A stretch of DNA of 64,000 bases from Prevotella sp. (GTDB lineage Bacteria; Bacteroidota; Bacteroidia; Bacteroidales; Bacteroidaceae): positions 1-64,000 of the forward strand of contig JAIKZG010000025.1 of assembly GCA_024682415.1 (NCBI GenBank). The letters are read 5' to 3'. A program made the translations under genes and the position numbers. Numbering within the stretch: position 1 is the first letter of the stretch; each line of letters begins with the position of its first letter. Shown in pieces: positions 38,182 to 46,003 of the stretch. The notes under the pieces were generated by a model, which ran no database searches, was not told where the DNA came from, and saw only the letters and a program-made list of their open reading frames with translations.

Positions 38182-39642
38182 ATGAAAACAACTTTTATTA
38201 TCCTTTCGCTCCTCATGCTCGGCATTGGAGCTTCGGCACAGACAGGCGGCAAAGCGCTGTCCGACGTAAACCCACAGTTTAACACCTCAACTGAGGCTTC
38301 ACGCACATCTACCGCTTATGGCGATGTGGCAGGATTTATCGACAATGGCGTTTACACTTATCGTGGCATTCCTTATGCTTATGCCGACAGATTTGAAGAA
38401 CCACGTGCGCCTAAGGCATGGAGCGGTGTTCGCTCTTCACGCTGGTGGGGGAAGGCAAGTCAGCAACCTCCTTACGATGGCGTAACGAGCGATGAGATTT
38501 CATTCTTCTTCCATAGCAATATGGGCGATTTAGACGATCATTGCCAATTCCTCAATGTGTGGACACCGGGCATTAATCCCAAAGGCAAAGAGGGCAAACA
38601 GCGCCCTGTGATGGTGTGGCTTCATGGTGGCGGTTTCCAGGCAGGAAGCAGTCAGGAGTTGCCTGTTTACAACGGCAGAAATCTTGCTGCCAAGGGCGAT
38701 GTGGTAGTTGTTTCTGTAAACCATCGTCTCAACTGCATCGGCTTCCTTGATTTGTCTGCTTTCGGTGAGAAATACGCTCACACTGGTAATCTCGGCATGC
38801 TCGACATCGTGGCAGCTCTGAAATGGGTGAAAGAGAATATAGCCTACTTCGGTGGCGACCCAAATAATGTAACAATTTTCGGTCAGTCGGGCGGTGGCGG
38901 CAAGGTGTCTACTCTTGCGTGTATGCCTGTAGCCAAAGGCTTGTTCAACAAGGCAATGGTGATGAGCGGCTCATTCTCATTAGCCAACAAGCAAGAGAAC
39001 GCCCGAAAGGTGGGTTTGCTCACAGCGGAGTATCTCGGCCTTGACGCAAAAAACATTGATAAAATCAAGACCATTCCATATAGCGACCTTTGGAAAGCTG
39101 CTTACAAGGCACAGAAAGAGGTGAATGCCAATCAGAGTGGCTTCGGACGCGTGGCATGGGGTCCTGTGGCAGGTGAATCTAATCTGCCTGAAGTGCCATT
39201 CAGAAACGGCAGCGAACTACAGTCTGCCGACATTCCTTTCATCATCGGCTCTACTCTCAATGAGTTCTCTGGCGCACAGGAAGACAAGATGGTGCGCGCA
39301 GCCGCAATCAGTCAGGCTACGGTGAATTTCAATCACAAGAAAGCTCCTGTATGGCTTTATCGCTTCAACTATCAAGTGCCTTCTCTCGACGGACAATTCC
39401 ATGCTGACCACAGCAACGACATCGGTTTCTTCTTCAACAACGTTGCTAACTGTCCTTTCATCACGGGAGCTACTCCTGCCGGTATCAACCTCGGCGAGAC
39501 AATGAGCAGCTATCTGCTCAACTTCGTCCGCACGGGCAACCCTAACGGCAAAGGTCTACCAGAATGGAAGACTTTCTCTCCCGACACAGAGGCTACAATG
39601 ATATTCAACGTGCCAAAATGCGAGATGAAAAATAAGGATTAA
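38182..39642 (+). CDS. Type-B carboxylesterase-family protein with apparent internal deletion
   Basis: 486 residues with signal peptide ending near GASAQ. Alpha/beta-hydrolase of the COesterase family: oxyanion WLHGGGFQAGSS, nucleophile Ser236 in FGQSGGGGK (the usual GESAGG is altered to GQSGGGG), acid in GSTLNEF, His in HADHSNDIGFFFNN. The segment between STLNEF and APVWLYRFNYQ is only about 30 residues, roughly 50 fewer than I expect for the family, so an in-frame deletion in the cap region is likely. All triad residues remain. As last gene of the xylan operon it may remove acetyl, feruloyl or similar esters. Confidence 0.82.
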   Translation: MKTTFIILSLLMLGIGASAQTGGKALSDVNPQFNTSTEASRTSTAYGDVAGFIDNGVYTYRGIPYAYADRFEEPRAPKAWSGVRSSRWWGKASQQPPYDGVTSDEISFFFHSNMGDLDDHCQFLNVWTPGINPKGKEGKQRPVMVWLHGGGFQAGSSQELPVYNGRNLAAKGDVVVVSVNHRLNCIGFLDLSAFGEKYAHTGNLGMLDIVAALKWVKENIAYFGGDPNNVTIFGQSGGGGKVSTLACMPVAKGLFNKAMVMSGSFSLANKQENARKVGLLTAEYLGLDAKNIDKIKTIPYSDLWKAAYKAQKEVNANQSGFGRVAWGPVAGESNLPEVPFRNGSELQSADIPFIIGSTLNEFSGAQEDKMVRAAAISQATVNFNHKKAPVWLYRFNYQVPSLDGQFHADHSNDIGFFFNNVANCPFITGATPAGINLGETMSSYLLNFVRTGNPNGKGLPEWKTFSPDTEATMIFNVPKCEMKNKD

Positions 39643-39688
39643 AGACTTCTAATTTCACATTAGTTATAATTAATGGGAAATTAACCTG

Positions 39689-39757
39689 CATCTCTATCCT
39701 TTCACTTACCTTTGCTTTTAATAAACAAAAAAACAAAGGCAAAAAAGGATAGAGATG
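39689..39757 (+). promoter_or_regulatory. Large palindrome covering promoter and start codon of the chromate transporter gene
   Basis: Outer arms of 14 bases pair perfectly (CATCTCTATCCTTT at 39689-39702 with AAAGGATAGAGATG at 39744-39757); inner arms CCTTTG (39709-39714) and CAAAGG (39734-39739) pair too. The right outer arm contains an AAGGA-type ribosome binding site and the ATG (39755-39757). A -7 box TACCTTTG (39707-39714) overlaps the left inner arm. So either a DNA operator straddles the promoter, or a longer transcript folds and hides the start codon. Confidence 0.75.
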
Positions 39758-40300
39758 TTATTTAATTTTTTTACCACCTGCAATAAGATAGGTGCGTTCA
39801 CCCTCGGTGGTGGCTATGCAATGATTCCTATAATGGAAGAAGAGTTTGTAAATAAGAATCATTGGATGACAAAGGAGGAATTTATGGACATAATGGTTGT
39901 GGCGCAGACCACGCCTGGCATATTCAGCATAGATATGGCGAGCCACATAGGATATAAACTAAAAGGAGTATGGGGTGGCATTGTCGGAGCATTGGGAATA
40001 GCTCTGCCTTCAATAATCATTATCTTACTTATAGCGATGTTTTTCCATTCATTCAAAGAGAATGTGTGGGTGGAAAGATTCTTCAAAGGCGTGCGCCCCA
40101 CAGTTGTCGCGCTCATCGCTGCTCCTTGCTTCACAATGGCAAAGACAGCGAAGATTTCTCGCCACACTATATGGATACCTATTATTAGTTGTGTGCTTAT
40201 ATGGGCATTGGGCGTTTCGCCTATATGGATTATATTGTGTACTGGAATTACGGGATATGCTTATGGCGCATACAAGAGGAAAGCATTGTGTAACAAATAA
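39755..40300 (+). CDS. Chromate transporter family, short-chain subunit 1
   Basis: 181 residues with one CHR (ChrA) domain and about five membrane helices. Conserved landmarks: FFTTCNKIGAFTLGGGYAMIPIMEEEFVNKNHWM and FMDIMVVAQTTPGIFSIDMASHIGYKLKG. Short CHR proteins work in pairs as antiparallel halves of the long ChrA transporter. The second half follows after 15 bases. The family is tied to chromate or other oxyanion export, but many Bacteroidales copies have no tested substrate. The start codon lies inside the large palindrome described upstream. Confidence 0.9.
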   Translation: MLFNFFTTCNKIGAFTLGGGYAMIPIMEEEFVNKNHWMTKEEFMDIMVVAQTTPGIFSIDMASHIGYKLKGVWGGIVGALGIALPSIIIILLIAMFFHSFKENVWVERFFKGVRPTVVALIAAPCFTMAKTAKISRHTIWIPIISCVLIWALGVSPIWIILCTGITGYAYGAYKRKALCNK

Positions 40301-40315
40301 AAGACTACTCAAATA

Positions 40316-40888
40316 ATGATATTCTTAAAGTTATTTATAATCTTCTCCAAGATAGGTATTTTTAATTATGGTGGCGGCTACGCAATGCTGTCACTCATTC
40401 AAAACGAGGTGGTAGTGCGCAACCATTGGCTCACCAACGCCGAGTTTACCGATATTGTAGCCATCAGCCAATCCACTCCTGGACCTATCGGCATCAACGC
40501 AGCTACTTATGTGGGTTACACGGCTGTGCTGAATGCCGGTTATCCGGAATGGATGGCTACACTTGGCTCAATATTGGCTTCACTCTCCATTATATGGCTT
40601 CCATTTATCCTTATGATATGGATAAGCCATTATCTCATGAGCCATAAGGACTCACCTATAGTAAAAGATATATTCAGAGCACTGCGTCCCACTATCGTAG
40701 GCTTGATAGCAGCGGCAGCCCTATTGCTTATGACAAAAGATAATTTCGGCAATCCAACGGAAGACTTGCAACTATTCATAATCAGCGTTCTGCTGTTTAT
40801 TGTTTCATTCTTTGCCACAAGACGTTATAAAATAAATCCAATCCTTGTAATGCTTATCAGCGGTGTATTGGGATTGATTGTTTATTAA
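40316..40888 (+). CDS. Chromate transporter family, short-chain subunit 2
   Basis: 190 residues, CHR domain partner of the preceding gene, with FIIFSKIGIFNYGGGYAMLSLIQNEVVVRNHWL and FTDIVAISQSTPGPIGINAATYVGY, followed by four more hydrophobic segments. Pairing and opposite topology are expected from other CHR pairs. Its stop (40886-40888) overlaps the stop of the convergent DUF4143 ATPase gene, so no terminator fits between them. Confidence 0.9.
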   Translation: MIFLKLFIIFSKIGIFNYGGGYAMLSLIQNEVVVRNHWLTNAEFTDIVAISQSTPGPIGINAATYVGYTAVLNAGYPEWMATLGSILASLSIIWLPFILMIWISHYLMSHKDSPIVKDIFRALRPTIVGLIAAAALLLMTKDNFGNPTEDLQLFIISVLLFIVSFFATRRYKINPILVMLISGVLGLIVY

Positions 40889-42243
40889 AAGTAAATCCCG
40901 GATTCTGAGGTTTTGTTCTTATCAACAAACATTATATAATAGATTGGCATATAGGTGACTTTATCTTTCGTAAACACTTCGCGCTCATTCGACAAGACAA
41001 GACCGCCATTGATATGATAATCGGGTATGCTCATTAGCTTGCCAAGAGCACTATACACCGCATAATCTTTGCCACTCTTGACTTCTATCGGAAGAATACT
41101 TAGGCTATTATAATCATCTACGAGGAAGTCTACTTCCCCATTATTACGATTATCATAGTAGAAACACTGATGCCCATGAGCATACAATTCCTGAGCGACG
41201 ACATTCTCATACACACTGCCGAGATTTATGCTGCGAATATCTTCCATTATCGGGCGGATATTATGATGATAAAGCTGCGAGGTGAGCATTCCCACATCAT
41301 TCATATAAAGCTTCAACAGATTTTTGTGAACTGATTCTGTGAGAGGGTAACGCGGATTACTTATCGCATGCACACACAAAGTAATGCCGGATGATATGAG
41401 ATACTCAAATTCATCTTGATATTGCTCGAACCTGTCTCCCTTTTTATCACGAATATCCTTTGCGACAATACGCTTTTTCTTGTTTTCCATTTGAGATGGT
41501 ATCATCTCATAAATGCGCCTAACAAGCAGTTTCTTATGATAATCGTTTTCATATTTTGTAGCGCCGTCACCATATAGGGAGCGTATGTTTTCCTGCACCT
41601 CACGCACTTTTACGATATTGTGGGAAGCAAGGTATTCATTTACAGCATCGGGCATTCCGCCAACCAACAAATAACGGCGAAACATATTCAGCATGTAATT
41701 ATGCAGTTCCTCAGTCAAAGACTCTTTGACATTATATTTCAAACGAAACATTTCTATCACTGCCTTCCTCATTCCATTGGCAATGGTAAACTCCTCAAAA
41801 TCGAGTGGCGTCATCCGTTTTCTTATAATACTTCCGATAGGTATTGATGTGGTTTTCTTCAGCGTCACGCCGAGCAGATTGCCACTGGCAATGAAATGGA
41901 ATCGATGGTCTTCACGAAAGAATTTTAAAAGAGTGAGGTATTGCGGATATTGCTGTATCTCGTCGAGGAATACAAGCGTATCATCATATTCGCCAAGCTT
42001 ACCACCATGCTTCATTCCTAAGGCGAGATAAAAATTCTCCTTAGTGTGAATATTCTTATATAGCTGTTCGCCCTCATCATCGAGCACAAAATTTATCTCT
42101 ATATAATTTTTGAACAGCCGTCTGCCGACCTCACGAATTATATACGACTTACCTATCTGACGCGCTCCTTCTATAACGAGAATTTTATCAGAATCAGACT
42201 TTAAATGAGCCTTTATTTCTTGTTCAATTTTCCTATATAACAT
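40885..42243 (-). CDS. AAA_14/DUF4143 ATPase
   Basis: 452 residues from ATG 42243; an in-frame TTG seven codons upstream falls in the repeat array. N-terminal AAA_14 ATPase with Walker A GARQIGKS (26-33), Walker B TLVFLDEIQQYP and sensor-like HFIASGNLLG, then a C-terminal DUF4143 domain with YENVVAQELYAHGHQCFYYDNRNNGEVDFLVDDY and the nuclease-like PIEVKSGKDYAVYSALGKL. The E-VDF-EVK pattern resembles the PD-(D/E)xK core seen in this family. Function is unknown; such genes vary between strains. It is bordered by the repeat array upstream and the chromate transporter pair downstream. Confidence 0.85.
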   Translation of the reverse strand: MLYRKIEQEIKAHLKSDSDKILVIEGARQIGKSYIIREVGRRLFKNYIEINFVLDDEGEQLYKNIHTKENFYLALGMKHGGKLGEYDDTLVFLDEIQQYPQYLTLLKFFREDHRFHFIASGNLLGVTLKKTTSIPIGSIIRKRMTPLDFEEFTIANGMRKAVIEMFRLKYNVKESLTEELHNYMLNMFRRYLLVGGMPDAVNEYLASHNIVKVREVQENIRSLYGDGATKYENDYHKKLLVRRIYEMIPSQMENKKKRIVAKDIRDKKGDRFEQYQDEFEYLISSGITLCVHAISNPRYPLTESVHKNLLKLYMNDVGMLTSQLYHHNIRPIMEDIRSINLGSVYENVVAQELYAHGHQCFYYDNRNNGEVDFLVDDYNSLSILPIEVKSGKDYAVYSALGKLMSIPDYHINGGLVLSNEREVFTKDKVTYMPIYYIMFVDKNKTSESGIYF

Positions 42244-42250
42244 AATATAA

Positions 42251-42349
42251 ACTACACTTTTCAATGAAATTCAGCACCTCAAAACTACACTTTTCAATGA
42301 AATATGGCACTACAAAACTACACTTTTCAATGTGATTCAGTGCCACAAA
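42251..42349. repeat. 33-bp tandem repeat, three units
   Basis: Units at 42251-42283, 42284-42316 and 42317-42349 all begin ACTACACTTTTCAATG and end in AAA. A degenerate piece (CTACATTTTAAA) continues from 42351. Each unit junction forms CAAAACTA or CAAAGCTA (42280-42287, 42313-42320, 42346-42353), which on the minus strand reads TAnnTTTG, the -7 consensus, pointing at the DUF4143 gene whose start is 8 bases away. Confidence 0.9.
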
Positions 42350-42400
42350 GCTACATTTTAAAGGGATTATGGTGAGTTTTTAAGTTTATATAACGATTTC
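42314..42400. repeat. Long direct repeat, left copy (87 bp)
   Basis: Identical base for base to 45774-45860. It consists of the third 33-bp unit and the linker up to the 40-bp array. The two copies flank the DUF4840-sigma-anti-sigma cassette as direct repeats 3460 bases apart. Confidence 0.95.
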
Positions 42401-42800
42401 TCTGTAGAGTTGTGCAGACAAATCTAACTTTTAAGATTTGCGTGCAGAGTTGTGCAGACAAATCTAACTTTTAAGATTTGCGTGCAGAGTTGTGCTGACA
42501 AATCCAACTTTTAAAATTTACGTGCAGAATTGTGCAGCGAAATCCAACTTTTAGGATTTGCGTGTAGAGTTGTGCAGACAAATCCAACTTTTAAGATTTA
42601 CGTGCAGAGTTGTACAGCGAAATCTAACTTTTAAGATTTTCGTGCAGAGTTGTGCTGACAAATCCAACTTTTAAGATTTCTGTGCAGAGTTGTGCAGACA
42701 AATCTAACTTTTAAGATTTCAGTGCAGAGTTGTGCAGACAAATCCAACTTTTAAGATTTGCGTGCAGAGTTGTGCAGCGAAATCTTATTTTTAGGATTTG
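42401..42800. repeat. 40-bp tandem repeat, ten units, each with a short inverted repeat
   Basis: Ten units with an exact period of 40 (42401, 42441, ... 42761) and no spacers; a partial eleventh begins at 42801. The unit core is GCAGAGTTGTGCAGACAAAT followed by CTAACTTTTAAGATTTG. In each, AAATCT-aacttttA-AGATTT or a variant can form a 6-base stem. Unit 4 has AAATCC with GGATTT, a compensatory change. Units differ by few substitutions, mostly at the GACA/GCGA positions. Not a CRISPR array. The gap 42244-42998 holds only these repeats and the promoter of the next gene. Confidence 0.95.
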
Positions 42801-42832
42801 TCTGTAGACTTGTGAAATCAAAAGAGTTAGAA

Positions 42833-42864
42833 TTTGGAGAATAATTTTTCTTGTTGTATATTTG
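42833..42864 (+). promoter_or_regulatory. Consensus promoter of the DUF4840 lipoprotein gene
   Basis: TTTG (42833-42836), 20-base spacer, TATATTTG (42857-42864). It begins about 30 bases after the last 40-bp unit and gives a leader of about 128 bases. Confidence 0.75.
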
Positions 42865-42998
42865 CGGTAAAGTGATGCTGTTTTCATTTTAACTTTTTTT
42901 GTAGCTTACCTCATGCAATATAATCATCATTGAGGCATTTATAAGGCGAGTACTCAAAGAAACAGATTTTAAACTATAAATAATAACAGAACAAAAAA

Positions 42999-43574
42999 AT
43001 GAATAAGAAAATATTTATGAGCATCATTTCGATGTTTATTCTCGCCGCAACAACCCTCCTCACAATGACATCATGCAACAATGACGACAACGACGGCTAC
43101 AGAAACGCTAACGCACTTAAGGGCAACTACAATGGTAAGATCATTGTAAACAAAGACACCTCTGACGTAGACATTGCTATCAACGACTACTACGTAGGAG
43201 TTGCCAAGTTCCCTGTAAAGCAACTCATCTGCGCAGCTATCACTGATCCTGCACAGCAGGCAGAGGCATTGAAGAACGCCAAGGACGGAACACTAAACAT
43301 GGTATATATGGCTCCTGAAGACACAGTCAAGATTCCTGTGAAGCTCGCTCAGCAGGTGGTTCGCCTCAACGTGACAATCGACAAGAAGCAGCACACGATA
43401 TTGGCTAAGTTCTCTTCTGACGCGAAGAACTACTACACAATAAAGACCGACTCTCTCAACATGAAGCTCGACGTGAAAGAGATGGCTTACGACAACCAGA
43501 CGATAAAGAACTTCAAGGAGCTTTCATACGAAATCAAAGCAGCCAAGAAGAAAGAAACTCCAAAGAAGAAATAA
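42999..43574 (+). CDS. DUF4840-type lipoprotein
   Basis: 191 residues: lipobox Cys26 (TMTSCNNDD) after a hydrophobic signal, then one beta-rich domain (about 35-180) of DUF4840 type beginning near ALKGNYNGKIIVN, and a Lys-rich tail (AAKKKETPKKK). Function unknown. It has its own promoter just after the repeat array and its own terminator, so it is a separate transcript from the sigma factor gene that follows 152 bases later. Codons end mainly in C or G, unlike the AT-rich flanks. Confidence 0.75.
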   Translation: MNKKIFMSIISMFILAATTLLTMTSCNNDDNDGYRNANALKGNYNGKIIVNKDTSDVDIAINDYYVGVAKFPVKQLICAAITDPAQQAEALKNAKDGTLNMVYMAPEDTVKIPVKLAQQVVRLNVTIDKKQHTILAKFSSDAKNYYTIKTDSLNMKLDVKEMAYDNQTIKNFKELSYEIKAAKKKETPKKK

Positions 43575-43618
43575 TTTCTCTCAAATTATAAATTATTTAA
43601 CCCATTAGTTTGCATTAC

Positions 43619-43668
43619 ATCGCCCTAATCTGAGAATGCACATATTACAAAGATTAGGGCGATTTTTG
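43619..43668 (+). terminator. Terminator of the DUF4840 lipoprotein gene
   Basis: Perfect 12-base arms ATCGCCCTAATC (43619-43630) and GATTAGGGCGAT (43652-43663), 21-base loop, then TTTT. Confidence 0.9.
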
Positions 43669-43726
43669 TCATAACTTACGGATTATAGAGGCAGAACTAC
43701 CTGCCAATATAAAGGCATACAACAAA

Positions 43727-44293
43727 GTGATTTTCAGCATAAAACGAACAACAGAAGAACAGCTTGCAGCAGGACTTCGCAGAGGTAAGAACTCGGCGAT
43801 GACAGAATTCTATGCTCAATATGCAGGCAGATTGATGGCTGTTTGTTGCAGATATTTCACCAGCGATGATGATGCCAAAGACGTGATGCAGGAAGCCCTG
43901 ATAAAGATATACGAGAACGCTGATAAATTTGAGTACAAAGGCAAGGGGTCACTATTGGCATGGGCAAGCAGAATCGTAGTAAACGAAGCGTTGATATTTA
44001 TAAGACGCAACAAACAGATAACAGTTACTACAGACGAATTGACCGACACAGCAGAAGATGTTGCGCTTGACACTATGCAGATACCTCCTGAAAAGATACA
44101 AGAAATGATACGCGAACTGCCCGATGGCTATCGCACCGTATTCAATCTGTATGTTTTTGAAGATATGAGCCATAAAGAAATAGCAGAAAAACTCGGTATC
44201 AGCGCAATGACTTCAGCTTCGCAGTTACACAGAGCGAAGAAATTATTATACGACAAGATAATACGATATAAAAAGAAAGGAGAATACTTATGA
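43727..44293 (+). CDS. ECF-family RNA polymerase sigma factor
   Basis: 188 residues from GTG 43727; the next ATG is about 25 codons in and would remove part of region 2. Region 2 (about 25-95) contains YFTSDDDAKDVMQEALIKIYENADKF and region 4 (about 125-180) contains LPDGYRTVFNLYVFEDMSHKEIAEKLGIS with SQLHRAKKLL. The last four bases (ATGA) overlap the start of the next gene, which encodes its likely anti-sigma factor. Such pairs respond to envelope signals. The regulon is unknown; the neighbouring DUF4840 lipoprotein is a candidate target. Confidence 0.9.
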   Translation: MIFSIKRTTEEQLAAGLRRGKNSAMTEFYAQYAGRLMAVCCRYFTSDDDAKDVMQEALIKIYENADKFEYKGKGSLLAWASRIVVNEALIFIRRNKQITVTTDELTDTAEDVALDTMQIPPEKIQEMIRELPDGYRTVFNLYVFEDMSHKEIAEKLGISAMTSASQLHRAKKLLYDKIIRYKKKGEYL

Positions 44294-45495
44294 ACGACGA
44301 ATGGAAAAATAATCTGCGTCAACAGATGGAAGATTACGTTGAACAACCGCCAAAGGATTTGTTCAATGACGCGATGGCAGAAATGTATCGTCGTCGCCAT
44401 CATAAGCGTATTATCTCCGTAGCTACATTAGCAGCTGCGGCAGTTGCAACATTGCTCCTTGTGAATGTGCTTACCACCAACACGGAGCGCAATGACTCCA
44501 CCATAGCAAAACAGACATCAACAAAAGCAATAAGACATTCTGACGACACCAATGAAATACCAAATGGAAAAGAAGCAACAACAAGTAACATTATCGCAAA
44601 TATTAAAAGCACAATGCATGATGACATAACCGCTGCGCAAACGATAGCTGGCAATATGTCGGAAGATGCTCGCATTGACACATCAGCAAATGAGACGCAA
44701 CAAGCGACAGAAGAAAAACAGACTACAAATCAGGATAAAGACAAACGATACAAGATATTCAAGAGGAGAAGGCAAATGCCGAACGCTAATAACAGCCACA
44801 CGGGCAATGGTATGCTTCTCGCAATGAACAGCCCGAAAAGCACAGGTGGAATAAGTGTGGGCATGAACGTTTCTGGCGGAATATTCGGGAAGAACAACAG
44901 TAACGGCTCAACACCTGCGCTAATGCAGATGGACGCGATACGCGCAGAAATGGGCACAGAACAGGACTATGCCCTTGTAATGGGCAGAGAAAGCCGACAA
45001 CCCGAATTTCACGCCCACCACAGACAACCTGTAAAAGTGGGAGTTAGCGTCGCATTGCCTTTATCATCACGCTGGAGCGTGAGCACAGGCATATTCTACA
45101 GCTATCACAATTCCGACATAGATATTTCGCTCGACAATCAATCATATACCATTGACCAAAAGCTGCATTTCTTAGGTATTCCGCTCAATGCCAACTACAA
45201 AGTGTATGAAAGCAAACGCTTCAAGATATACACCTCGGCAGGAGGAGCGGCGGAAAAGATGGTGAGCGGAAAGCAGACCACAGAAGGCGTGAAAAATGAT
45301 GTAAAGATGAGCAAACTGCAATGGAGCGCAAACACTCATGTTGGCGCGGAATATAAGGCGACAGACAAGATAGGAATATATGTTGAGCCAGGCGCGTCTT
45401 ACTATTTCAATAATCATTCAGGAGTGAAAACCATCTATGGCGACCATCCATGGAATGCGGAATTAAATCTCGGTTTAAGATTCAACCTGAAATAG
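44290..45495 (+). CDS. Anti-sigma-like transmembrane protein with C-terminal outer-membrane beta-barrel domain
   Basis: 401 residues, overlapping the sigma gene by 4 bases. The N-terminal 35 residues (EWKNNLRQQMEDYVEQPPKDLFNDAM) form a cytosolic helical segment, followed by a membrane helix (about 38-60, SVATLAAAAVATLLLVNVL). A long low-complexity Thr/Ser/Asn/Gln-rich linker follows (about 60-230), then a PorT/OMP_b-brl-like barrel (about 245-401) ending in LGLRFNLK with a terminal aromatic-pattern strand. One chain would therefore span cytoplasm to outer membrane and could pass an outer-membrane signal to the sigma factor. The coupling role is inferred. Confidence 0.75.
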   Translation: MNDEWKNNLRQQMEDYVEQPPKDLFNDAMAEMYRRRHHKRIISVATLAAAAVATLLLVNVLTTNTERNDSTIAKQTSTKAIRHSDDTNEIPNGKEATTSNIIANIKSTMHDDITAAQTIAGNMSEDARIDTSANETQQATEEKQTTNQDKDKRYKIFKRRRQMPNANNSHTGNGMLLAMNSPKSTGGISVGMNVSGGIFGKNNSNGSTPALMQMDAIRAEMGTEQDYALVMGRESRQPEFHAHHRQPVKVGVSVALPLSSRWSVSTGIFYSYHNSDIDISLDNQSYTIDQKLHFLGIPLNANYKVYESKRFKIYTSAGGAAEKMVSGKQTTEGVKNDVKMSKLQWSANTHVGAEYKATDKIGIYVEPGASYYFNNHSGVKTIYGDHPWNAELNLGLRFNLK

Positions 45496-45516
45496 AATCC
45501 AATCTTTTTGTATTTC

Positions 45517-45550
45517 CCCGACACGATTATCATACCTATCGTGTCGGGGA
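45517..45550 (+). terminator. Terminator of the sigma/anti-sigma operon
   Basis: 12-base perfect arms CCCCGACACGAT (45517-45528) and ATCGTGTCGGGG (45539-45550), 10-base loop, then ATTTTAAATT. Confidence 0.85.
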
Positions 45551-45721
45551 TTTTAAATTATGTTATTAAGTTTAATACGCTATTAAAAATGTACAAATTA
45601 AACGCTGCGTGAATTAAAATTCACTTGCGAAACTTAAGTTAATGTAACTAATTGATTTTTATACAATTAAATAGATAATTAACTAAGTATTGCTTCAAGC
45701 AAGCATTCAATAATTAAAAGC

Positions 45722-45754
45722 GGAGCGACATTCTCGTGATGAGAGTGTCGCTCC
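45722..45754. other. Strong hairpin in the gap 45551-45773
   Basis: Arms of 14 bases at 45722-45735 and 45741-45754 (GGAGCGACA core, one G-T pair, 5-base loop) without a clear T-tract. The gap from 45551 otherwise has AT-rich sequence and no gene; the hairpin ends 19 bases before the right copy of the 87-bp repeat. Confidence 0.6.
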
Positions 45755-45773
45755 ATTGCTTTCAATATCTACT

Positions 45774-45900
45774 AAAACTACACTTTTCAATGTGATTCAG
45801 TGCCACAAAGCTACATTTTAAAGGGATTATGGTGAGTTTTTAAGTTTATATAACGATTTCTGTGCAGAGTTGTGCAGCGAAATCCAACTTTTAAGATTTA
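45774..45900. repeat. Long direct repeat, right copy, plus one 40-bp unit
   Basis: 45774-45860 is identical to 42314-42400. 45861-45900 is a single copy of the 40-bp unit, GCGA/AAATCC variant, after which the array stops. Compared with the left locus it has one 33-bp unit instead of three and one 40-bp unit instead of ten. Confidence 0.95.
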
Positions 45901-45949
45901 CGTGAAAACATTGTTATCCGCGCAATTTAGTTATGTTAGCATGATAACA

Positions 45950-45981
45950 CTTGGAAAATAACGAAAAAAGTAGTAAGTTTG
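45950..45981 (+). promoter_or_regulatory. Promoter of aroA and the downstream gene run
   Basis: CTTG (45950-45953, one base off TTTG), 20-base spacer, TAAGTTTG (45974-45981). Leader of about 16 bases to the aroA ATG at 46004. Confidence 0.6.
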
Positions 45982-46003
45982 CCACATAATTAGAAATCGT
46001 AAT

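Noticed and set aside
42401..42800. CRISPR array
   Set aside because: Units of 40 bases follow one another without spacers and no cas gene is present; it is a plain tandem repeat.
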